From Knoxdaviesia capensis (Eukaryota; Ascomycota; Sordariomycetes; Microascales; Gondwanamycetaceae): a stretch of 64,000 bases of DNA. The DNA lies in NCBI GenBank assembly GCA_001510575.1, contig LNGK01000005.1:2425234-2489233 (forward strand). Direction: 5' to 3'. How positions within the stretch are numbered: the stretch's first letter is position 1; every line of letters begins with the position of its first letter. Of the stretch, positions 13,103 through 25,056 are shown in pieces. The notes below the pieces were generated by a model. The model made no database searches. It was not told the origin of the DNA and worked only from the letters and a program-made list of their open reading frames with translations. A program made the translations under genes and the position numbers.

Positions 13103-14215
13103 ATGGCCCCCCATAACAATGCCCCTTCTCCGGCCGGTAGCTATACCGCCGGCTTCAACCGCATGTCGTTCCCCGCCCACCTCGACCTCCCCACCGACGG
13201 ACCCGCATCGCCGCTCAGCAGCTCGTATGACAGCTCGTCCGACGATGCCGGCGCTCCCCGCGGCTCCCGCCCGCTGAAGCGCGGCCTGTACGTGCCGACC
13301 GTGTGCTTCTTTGACGACGAGACCGAGGACGTCGACATTGAAACCACCGCCCGCCACGCCGTGCGCCTCGCCCGCGCCGGCGCTGCCGGACTCGCCACGC
13401 AGGGCTCCAACGGCGAGGCCGTGCACCTGACCCACGCCGAGCGCAGCCTGGTGACGGCTGCCACCCGCCAGGCCCTCAACGCCGCCGGCTACGCCCACCT
13501 GCCGGTGATCGTCGGCTGCGGCGCCCAGAGCACGCGCGAGACCGTGCAGCTGTGCCGCGACGCGTGGCGCTCCGGCGGCGACTACGCGCTGGTGCTGCCG
13601 CCGGCGTACTACCAGGGCCTGTTCCGCCCGGGCAACGAGACCGTCGTCGACTTCTTCAACGCGGTGGCCGACCAGTCGCCCATCCCGCTGCTGATCTACA
13701 ACTTCCCCGGCGCCGTCGGCGGCCTGGACCTCTCGTCCGACGTCATCCTGCGCCTGGCCCAGCACCCCAACATCGTCGGCGTCAAGCTGACCTGCGGCAA
13801 CACCGGCAAGATGAGCCGCGTGGTGGCCGGCACCCAGAAGCCCGCCGACGCCGCCTCCGAGACCCCGGACTTCCTCGTGCTCGCCGGCTCGGCCGACTTC
13901 TCCATCCAGTCGCTCGCCGTCGGCGGCCACGGCATCCTCGCCGGCCTTGCCAACATCGCCCCCAAGGCCTGCATCCAGACCATGCAGCTGTACCGCGACG
14001 GCAAGTACGCCGAGGCCCAGGCCATGCAGGCTCTCGTGGCGCGCGGCGACTGGACCGCCATCCAGGGCGGTGTCATTGGCGTCAAGGCCGGCATGATGGC
14101 CTGGTCCGGCTACGGCGGCTACTGCCGAAGCCCGCTCCCGCGCCCGTCGGCTGACGAGATGACCAAGTACAAGGAGGGATTCCGCGAGCTTGTTCTCCTG
14201 GAGAAGTCCCTTTAA
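13103..14215 (+). CDS. DapA-family (dihydrodipicolinate synthase-like) aldolase
   Basis: A single exon encodes 370 residues. After a Ser/Pro-rich extension of about 58 residues comes a TIM-barrel Schiff-base aldolase of the DHDPS/NAL family. Visible motifs are GSNGE at 101-105 (the GTTGE position that binds the keto acid), YNFPG with catalytic Tyr199, and GVKLTCGN with Schiff-base Lys228. GSADF and GGHGILAGLANIAP are typical of the C-terminal half. Fungi make lysine by the aminoadipate route, so true DHDPS is unlikely. A 4-hydroxy-2-oxoglutarate or 2-keto-3-deoxy-sugar-acid aldolase is more probable, but the substrate cannot be read from sequence. The ATG context (CACAATGG) is strong and follows a CT-rich leader. 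The third codon position is very C/G-rich, suggesting strong expression. The extension does not look like a clear mitochondrial presequence. Confidence 0.9.
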   Translation: MAPHNNAPSPAGSYTAGFNRMSFPAHLDLPTDGPASPLSSSYDSSSDDAGAPRGSRPLKRGLYVPTVCFFDDETEDVDIETTARHAVRLARAGAAGLATQGSNGEAVHLTHAERSLVTAATRQALNAAGYAHLPVIVGCGAQSTRETVQLCRDAWRSGGDYALVLPPAYYQGLFRPGNETVVDFFNAVADQSPIPLLIYNFPGAVGGLDLSSDVILRLAQHPNIVGVKLTCGNTGKMSRVVAGTQKPADAASETPDFLVLAGSADFSIQSLAVGGHGILAGLANIAPKACIQTMQLYRDGKYAEAQAMQALVARGDWTAIQGGVIGVKAGMMAWSGYGGYCRSPLPRPSADEMTKYKEGFRELVLLEKSL

Positions 14216-17109
14216 GCAACTCACGTTACCGGGACAGTAATGTTGATGACCTGCACAACCTAATGATATCTTTTCTTGTTTTGCTCCTCTCTCCCCTGCC
14301 ATTTTCATTCTTCGCAACTTTATCCCTTTTATATTTTCTCTTTTCTTTTCTCTTTTCTCTCTCTCTCTCATCGTCACGAAAACTAGAGGCAACAATCCCA
14401 CGAGCACAACCCCCCCCCCTTTGCAAAATCATGGAGTGAGAGCATTTCTAGAAGTATGTAATGACTGATGCTTTTTTTTTCTTTTGTTTTCTTCTTTTTT
14501 CTCTTCCCTTTGGTCCGTCTGCTTTTGCTGTTTATTGCGCTTGCTTTTTCCCCTGCTGTTTTTCCTTTCTTATTTGTGATTTTTTACTCTTCAGACGGCC
14601 TGGATTCAAGGATAACTGGGATATTTCGGATCTTTTTTGTGGGGTTTTCTTCTCTGTTTACACACGGGTCTGTATTCCGGGCGTTTGGTCTATCTGGAAG
14701 ATCGATCATCTTGTGGCGTTCGTATTAGTTCTCGTTGTGAGCTTTTTTTTATTTTTATAAATATATACACGCCACTTTTCGTTTTCTCAGCCTGCATGTG
14801 GGTTCTTCAATGCATCCTTCCGTACTCGTATAAGTGTGTTTGCTTGCTGCATATCTCGCGCAGGGGTACATGTCTCACTTGTCTTTCTGTGCATGAAAAC
14901 GCCACCGAAGATACAAGCCGATTTCTAGGGTTAATGTTAGGGTTGCCTATATAGTGACCCGTCCTTCACAGAAACGTTGTAACGCAGGAATTCCTGACGC
15001 AGTAGAATCTACCAGAGGACTACTAGTAGTGCATTTTCATCTCGTCCAGTTTGCCATAGCAGCAATAGTAGCGTCGAGACACGAGGAATCCATCCACAAA
15101 ACATTTGGTGCAACCGGAGAACGGGTTGCTTTCCGAGAGAGTCAGGCATTGACCAATTCACAAGGGGAAGTACCCGACGGTGACCCAATCCGGGCATTAT
15201 TCTGTGCATCGTTGCACTATACTCACTCAGTACTCACGTCTCTGTCTATTCACTCTATATCTTACATCTATGTTTCTTCCCATGTGTCACCTACTCATCC
15301 CAGACGCTCGTCTGATGCCTGAAAGGAAGAAAAGACATTCACGGAACAAGATCGGCATGTATAATTATGTGCGTTTGGCAGGGCCTTTTGCAGGTGATAC
15401 ACATGTCACAGCGACTGGATACATGTACCAGGGCTGGGGGAAAAAGCCCGCAGTTCCAGTGACGCCAGCCAGGCTTTTGAATCGGTGCGTGAAGCCAGAG
15501 CGGGATCACACACGCTCACATCAACAACACCGGGCAGACAAAAGTGCAGAGAGAGACACGTCAACACAGCTATAGAGAGCACGCAAACACACGAAGAAGA
15601 GAATGGCTCGCCCAAGTACGACCACCCATCACCGCTCAGCTCGCTCCTTCAACGACCACGGCGATACTCCTAAAGGTCCATGTTCCGCTCAGCCTCTCGT
15701 CAAAGTCTCACAACGCTTGCACAGGACACAGCAACGACGCCACGCGGATCACACGCCCAGGTTCCATTCAAGCTCTGTGTGTTTATCTTCATTCTACCAG
15801 TCCCTGCAGTCCTGCTCTTAGTGTCCCTGGGGTCTGGGCCTGCTAAGGTCGAATGACTCTGTCTTTTCTGTTTTTGTTTTTCTTTTCAGATGACACAAGC
15901 TGGGGAGGAGGAGGAGGAGGAGTGGCAAGTCTAAGACCAGAGACAGCCATTAGATTAGACACTCACGCACACACCGATCTTGAGGAAGCGTGAATATTGC
16001 TAGATGTGAAGGTGTTCTCCAGTAGTATATCTTCGGCGTCATTAGAATGGCTGGGCTGAAATAGCCATCCCTCTCTCAGCTCTTCTCTTATGTCCACTTA
16101 TAGAAACTCGAAACTTGCTACACAATACTACACCACTTTCCTCTTTCTGATTGATAAAGAACTTTTGCCAGTTTCATTAGACACAGTATACGTCAGTCTA
16201 TGCAAATCTTCGCTCCCCGACCCATCTACGTCTCACCGTATATCCAGAATACATCACGCCGTCCCCCGGAACAAGAATTCCCGTACTATGACGGGAGAAC
16301 CTCAGAAACGAAAGTGACATATCTCAAGGAACAGCATGCACGGGTCCTCAGCCGCTGTGAGCTGGTCTCGTATCTCGGATCCGTACATAAACACACTCCA
16401 CCGACCGATGCACAAGAACGTGCTGTGCAAACGGACAACGGAGAGAACGGATACTGGCCTCCCTGCCGCTCTCGCCGTTTGTTTCTCAGCTCTCATACAC
16501 GGCGTATACCTCCCCAAAGTCTCTCTCTCTCTCTCTCTGTGCAAATTCATCTTTTTTATCTTATTCCTCCGGGAGGATTCCAATCTCCTTGTATCATCAG
16601 CCAGGCTCTAGTCCCTGCCATCGCCTCCCTAAGAACGCCTCACTTACACCACTCTCGCTCTCCTCCGCTTCAGCCTCTGCGACCTGTCTTTCCAAATCTC
16701 TCTCCTAGTATATGCGTATCTCCCTTAACAGAAACCATATAAGTACTCCGACTTCCCAGGCATCTGCGTTCATCTTCGTTTCTTTCTTCACTCCTTGCTT
16801 CCACATCCATTCTCCCCCCTCCCACTCGTTTAAAATATATACAGGGGGTGACATCTCACCCATTCTCTCCTTTCATTTTTTCCTTCGTTTTATATCTGTC
16901 CTTCCTTCCACGCTCTCTTTCAAGTCAGACTCTGCCCCCCCGACAGTCACTTATCGCAGCTCTCCATCGTCTCTCGTTTCCGCCCCTCTGCATCCACTAC
17001 CAGCATCGCCATGCTCTGATCTCCCGTGGATCTTCCTTTCGTGGCACCACCGTTCCTCTCCGTATAGAACTCTCTCTTGACAATCAACTTGGAAGATCTA
17101 TTAACGATC
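14216..17109. other. Intergenic region between aldolase and tyrosinase genes
   Basis: No supportable gene. The first 600 bases are T-rich and fit a 3' UTR and terminator region of the aldolase gene. Two telomere-like TAGGGTT motifs lie at 14926-14945. From about 16500 to 17100 the DNA is strongly CT-rich, and an AT-rich TATA-like element (TAAAATATATA) lies at 16831-16841, about 270 bases before the tyrosinase start. This is probably that gene's promoter and leader. Confidence 0.5.
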
Positions 17110-19921
17110 ATGTATCCACTACGACTCACGTTGCTCGTGCTTGGCACACTCGCGAGTCTCTCGACGGCCCGCATCATCCCCGTGCAGGGCGTCCACACCG
17201 GCATCGACCCACTTACCCGGGCCGTGCCGGTCCGGAAGAACATCAATGTGCTGTTCAACGAAGGCGGACCAGAGTTGTACGTCCGAATGCCCTGCTTCCC
17301 CCAACTTCTTGCTATTCCCTCTCTTCCCTAATGATACCATCTATCATATGCACAAAACGTTCTCAAGAGAATGCTCCGACCACCCTACACAACCTCTTAC
17401 CACCCCCTCAATCAATACTGTTGTCGTCCTTCCTCCATCATTCCCGAGTGTCCGAGACATCTTTCAAGTAGTCTCGTCCCTCTTCAATCTCACTGACTCT
17501 TGTCTTATCCCGGGCGCCGCCACGAAAAAAAAAAACGCCACCGGCGTTCTTTTTTCGTGGTCGTGCATCCTTCGTTCTGGTGTTTTTCTGTAGCACTCTT
17601 TACATCCGCGCCCTGGCTGAGATGCAGGCGGCCGATGCGTATGATCCGGTGTCGTACTTCCAATTAGCTGGTACGCGTTGTCCCCTTTGGGTTGCTGTTT
17701 GCTAATCTCGAGAGAGACAGAGCTCGTGATTTGGTCTCTGATAACGACAGAAAGAGAGAGACTGTCAGGAAAGACGGTGGCGTCCCAATGTTTCTCGTTT
17801 CCAAGCTTTTGCTCCTTCGCTAACCTGGCCTTCTCTGTCCGACACTATGCACAGGAATCCACGGTGCTCCTCCTCTTCCTTGGAATTATGACCCGAGCCC
17901 TCGACAAGAGAATCCAAACTACTGCCCCCATGGCGTAAGTGGCTTCTTCGGTTGTATCATCGGTGCAGAGATATACGCTTCTGGAAGCGGTCACTAACAT
18001 CTCACATGTCTGGCTTGTCTATCATATAGGAGGAAATATTCGCAACCTGGCACCGCCATTACCTTGCACTTTTCGAAGTGAGATGACTCCCTGGAATCAC
18101 ATATCAACAGGCCAGAGTAGAAATACAAGATACGGCATTGAAGACGTACTCACACATGTGCGATCTAGCAAACCCTAGCCGGCCACGCCCAGCGGCTCGC
18201 CAAAGCGTACCCCGAGCCCGTCCGTGCCGAGTACCAGCGCGCCGCCGACCGCCTCCGCATCCCCTTCTGGGACTGGGCCGACAGCTCGGACGTCCCGCCA
18301 TGCACCACTCTGCAGACCCTCACCGTGATCGAACCGGTATCGAATTCCACCGGCGCCCCGGCATCCGCAACCCGCAACGTCTCGGTGGCGAACCCGCTGT
18401 TCTCGTATAACCTCCCCGCCGATGCGGTCGCCGGCAAGTTCGGCTTCACGCCGATGTACTACTATACGCTGCGGTGTCCCAACAGCCGCGGGGTCAATCA
18501 GCCGGCCAATGCCAACGCCGATCTGGCAAACCTGGGGCTCAAGGCGTCTGTGGTAGGTAGAGAAACGAGTGGCATTTGCTTTTCAACGTAGTCCGCTTGT
18601 AATCCAAACTGACACGGTTTTGATACCGCCTAACAGTACAACACCTTCACCCGTTCCAAAACCTTCGCCAGTGCCATGTCGTCCCGTGCAAGCGGCTCCA
18701 GCTTCGAGGGCCCGCATGGCGGTCTCCATGTGTACGGAGCATGCCCAGGATGGCAGTTCAGCACCGTCTGGGAGTCGGCGTTCGACCCGATCTTGTAAGT
18801 CCAGCACTCAAGAAAGACTCACATAATGCAAAAACCCCCCTCCTCCTAACTCCGTGTACAGCTGGCTCCACCACGCCAACGTCGACCGCCTGGCCTCGCT
18901 CTGGCAGTTCATGAACCCGCAAGAACGCATGTTCACGCAGTCGTACAAATCCCTGGGCACATACGCCATCGCCCGCGACACCACGGTGACGCCGGACACG
19001 CCGCTAGCGCCGTTCTACAGAACCGACGCCGGCGAGAGACACACCAGCCGGTCCGCCACCCACATCGCCGACTTCGGCTACAGCTACCCCGGTGCCGAGT
19101 ACTGGCGCCGCTCGGAGGCCGAGCTGGTCGAGGACGTGAAGACCCTCGTGAACGGGCTGTACGCCCCGCCCCCCGCCGCCGCCGCCGCCACCGCTGGGCG
19201 CCGGAGCATCCGCACCGCGTTCCGCGAGCGCTGGGGCTTTGGCTCCGGTCACCGGCTCGCCCGCACCGAGTACTTCGCCCAGCTGGCCATCACCGTCGAC
19301 CACTTCCCAAAGCCGTGCGTGATGAACCTGATCGTCGACGGCGACAACGCGGGTATCTACGTCCTGCTGGGCCAGCCCGAGTCGGGCACCCTGCACGACG
19401 AGAAGCCGCTCGAGGAGATCATCCAGCGGAAGAACATGCGCACACGCCGGGGCAGCCTGCTCGACCACCTGACCCAGAATCTGCAGGTCCAGTTCACATT
19501 CGTAAGCTTCACACACCGCGCACCACTCCGCTGCATCGGTGTCTGACTAACTCCAACCCTCATTTCTTCCTTGCCCGCGTTTCCTTAGCCCGACGGAACC
19601 ATCCTGCAGCCCCACCAGATCGGCAACTTCACGGTCGAGATCGCCGAAGTGCCGGTGTTATTGCCCGGCGCGCAAAACGAACTGCCGCAGTACGGCCACG
19701 GCCGCCAGTTCCACGTGGAACCGAGTCTGCTGGTTGGCATCCCCGACAGCCCCACGGAGGCAACCCCACAGCCCGGCCAGACTTCCCCCTCGTCGCCACT
19801 GCCGCCTGCGCAAAGTGCAGCGTTGCCTGAACCTGAAATGGAAGAGGCGCATGGACCACGTCCGAGTAGTCCGATCTCGGCTCCGGAGGAAGAGCCGGCA
19901 CCGGCGTGCCATGTACACTAA
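17110..19921 (+). CDS. Secreted fungal tyrosinase (type-3 copper, polyphenol oxidase)
   Basis: Eight exons can be joined in frame: 17110-17276, 17594-17670, 17855-17934, 18030-18077, 18169-18552, 18637-18794, 18862-19501 and 19589-19921, giving 628 residues. Residues 1-20 form a signal peptide (hydrophobic LRLTLLVLGTLASLS), so the ATG at 17110 was chosen over an in-frame one at 17077. CuA ligands are His84 (GIHG), His107 (CPHG) and His116 (TWHRHY). Cys105, two residues before His107, fits the Cys-X-His thioether seen in fungal tyrosinases. CuB ligands are His279 and His283 (PHGGLH) and His309 (FWLHHANVDR). The YSY motif near 378-380 marks the end of the core. After it comes a beta-rich C-terminal domain and a Pro/Glu-rich tail (about 550-628). 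It would oxidise mono- and diphenols to quinones, outside the cell or in the secretory path. Intron 1 is long (317 nt) and holds a hairpin. All introns are GT-AG. Confidence 0.9.
17520..17560. repeat. Inverted repeat (hairpin) inside tyrosinase intron 1
   Basis: The left arm (17520-17539, CCACG, eleven A, CGCC) pairs with the right arm (17543-17560, GGCGTTCTTTTTTCGTGG) across a 3-base loop, with a small mismatch in the A/T tract. In the pre-mRNA it would form a stem of about 18 bp some 35 bases before the 3' splice site. Confidence 0.8.
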
Positions 19922-22074
19922 GTGCACTGATTGGATGGGGTTCACCTAGTCTTGTGATTATCGTTGATGGCCAGGCTTTTTCTTTTCCTTATGTTATCCC
20001 TCTGCATTATCATCACTTCTCCCCCCCTCTTTCACATCTCCCATTCGTGGTTCCGTTCTGTCAGATCAACCTTCACATTGACAACCACTTCAAATCTTGT
20101 ATCTTGGCTGCCCCGTCCGAGATAAACACCGATGGTCCCCAGGAGACCGAATGGGCTGTTGAGATGATCCACTTGCTGTGTTAAAGCTCCTCTCCCACAC
20201 CCGTCAGAATGATCTGATCCGCGATTCTCATAGTCTCACAATAATCACCAGTGCACCGAGACTTCGAATTTCCTTTCTCCTTATTTTTCTTCTTCTGTGG
20301 GTTGGTTACTGGCTTGTTTCACCAACACATTGTTTTTTGGGGGGGTTTTTGGGGGGAATTTGGTAGAATAATTTTTCTTTTCCTGGTTGTTTTTTTTTTT
20401 CTTTGCTTTATCCAAGATCCGGTTTTGTTTCTTAATTTTATCTTCCATTATTAGACGGTTTGATGTCCCATACTCCTCAGTATTCCGCCTACAGGAATAT
20501 AAAGCACGCCCAATCAGCGAAATGGAAAATGGCCAAATCAGGAATCCCGGCTATATATTATCTGATGCATGCAGATGGGTGCGACGGATGATACGCCAGC
20601 GATAAGGGACCAATCCATCTCCAAATCTTTAGATAATTGTAATGCTTACCTTGTGTCGTCGGTTTCTGCTTGACTGTGCCCTTCACTCTGGCCAACATGG
20701 ATATCTTATCAGTTAGAGGGGCCCAGTCGGCTGGGCCCCATTCTAAATATATCCAATACTCGCCTTTCCTGGTTTTCCTGACACACAGATTCGTGGATGT
20801 GGGTTTGGCCTAATCCCGGGGTGTCATCCGAACTAACCTAAGGTCCATGCTCTCTCATCCTGGGCACCTCTGTCGCGTGCAAACAGTGGGGATCTTGCCA
20901 GATGTGAACATAAGACAGGCCAACTCGGAGGGGGAACCAAGCCGGCGCAGGATGGACACAGAGGAAGGGGATGGAGGGGGAGGTAATCTCTTAACACGCG
21001 AGCATATGACAAGACGTATCACTTACGGTACGGCTAGAAGAGCCTCCGTCGGGGTTTCGGGGTTTCGTGCATTGCCTGACATCTCATCCGTCGTGGGTGT
21101 GTGTGTGTAAGTGTCTCCCCCGCGCGGGGCGCTCACGCTCAAGTCTGTGTAGAGGAGGCGGTTGTCATATGCTCAGAGCTATTCTCACTTCGACGGTTCG
21201 CTTCCAGAAGTTCACCGAAAGCCTCAACATATCCCAGTCTTCACGCCGGTCTCTGGGGCACAAACACAGCCTAGGCACTGGCTTGGCCCTTTTGGCCTTG
21301 CTGACGTAGAGAGTCCGTCAGGAACTAATTTGATGAAGACTCAGCGCGAGCTTAGGCGTGCATCAAAACTGTCGAACAAATGGGAGGCAAGATAAGAAGA
21401 GACAGACGAAAAGAACAAAGCAAAAAATAGACAGCAAGCAACTTCCAGGGTCATAATGGAGAAACTTACCTCCGGGATGGGGCTCGGGCCCGCTTGTCCC
21501 CGCATTTCGGGGCATCGTCGGTCAGCAATATTGATATGGCCGATAAGTTAGAGAGGCAGGGATGGACAAACCTAAGCAGTCAGAACTCTGAACCAATGTT
21601 TAGCCTCGGGGCCAAGTTCGCAGAATCCCAAAGTTGCACCTAGCAGACATGCACGCTGGAGCTATGGACTCGTCAACTCCTCTTTCGGCATCCGCTTGGT
21701 CCGAATTAAACGATCATCGGGACACACAGAAAAGGCCAAGAAGGGTTCTAGAGAGCATACTAGTGAGATATCCTAACGCCTAGCTTCATTTCCCACTGTC
21801 GCGTCTCAGGTCTCTTGTGATGTGGGAGATACATATGAAGAATACATGGTGAACAAGCGAACTGCTGTTAGAGTCAGAAGCCGCACAAATCCACGTCCGA
21901 TAGCGGGAAACAGATGGGGGAAGCAGGGTGGGTTTGGTCTTGGAAGGTGTCGCGTTGTCTGGAGCTGTTCGCGAAGGCCACCTCACACATACGGTGGTTC
22001 GGCGTTTCGTGGCTTTATGGATTCTCCCGAACGAGCAAACAGCTCAGTGAGGAAATTAGATCGCACCGGAACAG

Positions 22075-22102
22075 CGTATATGTACTGTACAGTACATATA
22101 CG
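22075..22102. repeat. 28-bp perfect palindrome
   Basis: The half-site CGTATATGTACTGT is followed directly by its exact reverse complement with no spacer. Symmetry breaks at the next base on each side (G at 22074, G at 22103). It lies in non-coding DNA and could be a dimer binding site or form a cruciform. Confidence 0.9.
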
Positions 22103-22177
22103 GCGTCGTCTGGTCTCTCTGGCAGGCTGCATCTGCAGGTATTCTGTATCCCCAAGAGTTTTGTAGCCTCTTCCACA

Positions 22178-22537
22178 CTACGTTAAACGAGTGCTTAGGC
22201 CCGAAGCCATTACGTTACTCGTACAAGTATCAATCTGTCGGCCCTGGTCCAGAGTGGGCTTGGCGTCAACCCGGATCGACGGGCGATCCAATCTTGGAGA
22301 AAACCCCTCCAGACTTGCCTTTTCGATTTGGTAATAGAAGCCTTCACGAGTGGGGCTGTTCCTGGAATCGATACCTAATGAGTACTCCTGCAAGAGGGCA
22401 TCAATATAACTCTTTATAGTGACAGCCCTGCTTATCGGCATGTCCCTTTCGTGGGATGGCCAGGTATCTATAAAGTCTTCTTGCAGAATAAACTCACCGC
22501 CCCCGTTTGAATCAGTGCCGGCTACCCACGACATCAT
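22178..22537 (-). CDS. Unrecognised open reading frame, doubtful gene
   Basis: A 119-residue frame of mixed, protein-like composition (for example DMPISRAVTIKSYIDALLQ and REGFYYQIEKASLEGF) without low-complexity runs. I recognise no family. A GT-AG extension was not found, and codon use is not as biased as in the confident genes. It may be a small lineage-specific protein, a fragment of a decayed gene, or chance. Confidence 0.2.
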   Translation of the reverse strand: MMSWVAGTDSNGGGEFILQEDFIDTWPSHERDMPISRAVTIKSYIDALLQEYSLGIDSRNSPTREGFYYQIEKASLEGFSPRLDRPSIRVDAKPTLDQGRQIDTCTSNVMASGLSTRLT

Positions 22538-24222
22538 TGGAATTTTGCAAGGATTGCCGTGTGTCGCTTGGAAGGTTGAGGAACGTATAGATATCGCTGC
22601 GACCTGTCGTTGGTTGGTTTAAAGTTAGCCATTATGTATTGGAATTTCCATCCTTCGATCCAGAGATAAGGAATGGAGAGTCTGTGATGTAAAAAAGGGG
22701 GGGGAGTGACAGGCTGATTGAAAGGACCACACACACATTTCTGGACCAAAAAGGTCAGTCCGGATCAAGGGGGGGTTTTTTCTCTTTTTCTTTCTCGACT
22801 GGACATCTCATGCCAAGTTCCAAATACTTCAATGGCTGAGCCACGCAAAGGTCATTTCATCCGTATTACCTGCATTATGGTGAGGGAGGAAGCAAACAGC
22901 GGACGGGGTCCAAAGCCCATAAATGAAGCCGTGTTGCAATCGGGGCTTTTGTCTCAGCGGGTGATGGCCCTGCAATTATTCTCGTGGGGGGGGGGGTTTT
23001 TTTTCAACCACCATCAGAATCATAAATCGATCGTCGTGTGCGCTGGTGTTTGCGGTGCTAAGATGTCGTGTGTGGTCAGAGTCTTTTCCTGGCTTCTGGT
23101 TTGTCCGTTGGCGAGGGTTACATGCAAAAGGTGTAAATTGACTGGTCAGCATCCCAGACTCCAAAGAAAAATTTCTAAATATAAGCTACTCACAGGCATT
23201 GGAATGGTACGTGCGAATGAGAAGCCAGCCAAAATAAAAGAAAGAAACTATGAAGGTTTCACCTCTGAAGTGGCGTTCCTTGGAACAAACGCTACGCTCG
23301 GGGAGACTTAAGTCCATTTAGCGAAGCGAAGCCAGAGCGGGGGTTGAACACACCAGGGACACCCACACCTTTTTTTTTTCATCAAAGCTGAATCAAGGTT
23401 AAAAACAAAAACAGGCCTTCCTGTGATACTTACAGTACTTTGCAAGCCCAGTGCCGATGTTGCGAGAGTTTGGCCGAGACGAACTAATGTCCTGCGCGAA
23501 AGCAGGCCGGATGAAGTGAAGCAGTATGCGAGTATGGCAACACCACCTGCCATGCCTCAGTCGACTTCACCATCTGCCCCTGACTGACCAAGATAACAGT
23601 CAGTGTGGAGAGAAACCAAGTGAGGGCCCAGATGAGGGGAAATATCCAAATATCTATCAAGGATCCGTGGGTGATATGGCGACCGGCACTTCCACGATAT
23701 ATGCAGAGAGCACGCCGATATCGAGACAAGATAGAGAGCAAAGGCCGGACCGTCGAATCAAGCAGCGGCTTTCATCTCCATATCTCGTATTCACATCAAT
23801 CGGAAAGTCAGAAAATGAAACCCCGGTGGTCATTAAAAACATGTGGATATTGATGCCGGACGTTGAATTACTAACTTGGTTTCAACAGATAACGACGCTG
23901 CAAAAAGTGTGGTTGCTCGCCTTGTGGATATCCGGAGAGACGTGTGCACGTGGGTGCGTTTGAAAGATGAATCCATCATGAAAGCAGCCCAAGGACAGCC
24001 GAACGCACGGAATCACGTTGGGAGAATGAAGCGGAAGGTGAGACTGCTGATGGCCGTGTGAGTCGAAGCCAGATGAGGAAGGAAGCATCTTCGTCGATGT
24101 CTTGGTTCCTGCAATCGATTCCAAGTGACTTACATGATACGATAGTACCACCCAGCAACCAACCCCGGTTTCATTTCCTTACTCATGCCTCCATCGAATC
24201 CCACCACCGGCGGTTTTGATGC

Positions 24223-24254
24223 ACATCACATCACATAACATCACATAACATCAC
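24223..24254. repeat. Short tandem repeat, period 10
   Basis: About three copies of the unit CATCACATAA in non-coding DNA. Confidence 0.85.
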
Positions 24255-24799
24255 GCTGGCTCCTGCCCTCCCGCAACGGCAGACTTCAGGCGTGGCTTCC
24301 AATGAAGTCCGCAGTAGACATCATGACCGCCCCTGTCTGTGCCCACCAGTAGTTTCATAAACACTGGCCGGCAGGTGCAACCCCCCGAAGCGTGGGATAT
24401 AGAGGCCGGGGGAGGATCAGAAGCAGCAAGAGAAAGGAAGTCCCACAAAGTCCAAATATGATGTTGTGGATGGAAGCAGCAACCATGTCAAAGCCACTTT
24501 TTTCTCGCCCCTTGGCTCTTGCTTCCTAGGATGATAGCAATAATTGCCAGATAGCTTTTCCGGCTAACACCACTTAGCACCACCAGACCATCGCACAAGC
24601 CGTGGGTCCAAGGAAAAGTAAAGAGCCGCGTCCCTCACTAACAGCGAACGAAATATGCGGGAGCATCGCTCTCGACACTGTACAGGCCGAAGTTCCTCCT
24701 CCCTCCTCCCTCTCGTTCTCTCCTGCCTCCGTTGTCGCTGGCGGAAAGTGGCCGGTGCTTTCCCCTAACCAAGAGTCCAGTCATTTCGCTCCTTCTCTC

Positions 24800-24818
24800 C
24801 CTCTCTCTCTCTCTCTCT
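24800..24818. repeat. CT microsatellite
   Basis: A CT run inside a long pyrimidine-rich stretch upstream of the regulator gene. Confidence 0.9.
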
Positions 24819-25004
24819 GGCCCGGGCTTTCTGTGGTATCTCTTCCTATATCCTCGTATCTTCTTTGTTTTCCCTCTTTTCCAATCTTCCTTTCTCCAAC
24901 TTCTAACTTATCACACTCCTCGGGTTTTCTTCTCCATAAATATCAAACAAGAGGGAAGAATCCAAGACCCGTGTTTTCCAATCCAGTCTGGGCGAATTGG
25001 TCTG

Positions 25005-25023
25005 TATATATATATATATATAT
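25005..25023. repeat. TA microsatellite
   Basis: A run of TA dinucleotides about 35 bases before the poly-C tract and assembly gap. Confidence 0.9.
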
Positions 25024-25056
25024 TTCAATTTCACAAAACCTTATATTCTATCTTAT

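Noticed and set aside
13088..14407. 439-codon open frame on the minus strand opposite the DapA-family gene
   Set aside because: It is an antisense shadow produced by the very G/C-rich third codon positions of the real gene. It is low in complexity (Gly, Ala, Val, His, Arg-rich) and has no recognisable motif.
17077..17109. Upstream in-frame ATG as tyrosinase start
   Set aside because: It would place eleven mostly polar/acidic residues before the signal peptide and spoil it. The ATG at 17110 opens directly with the signal sequence.
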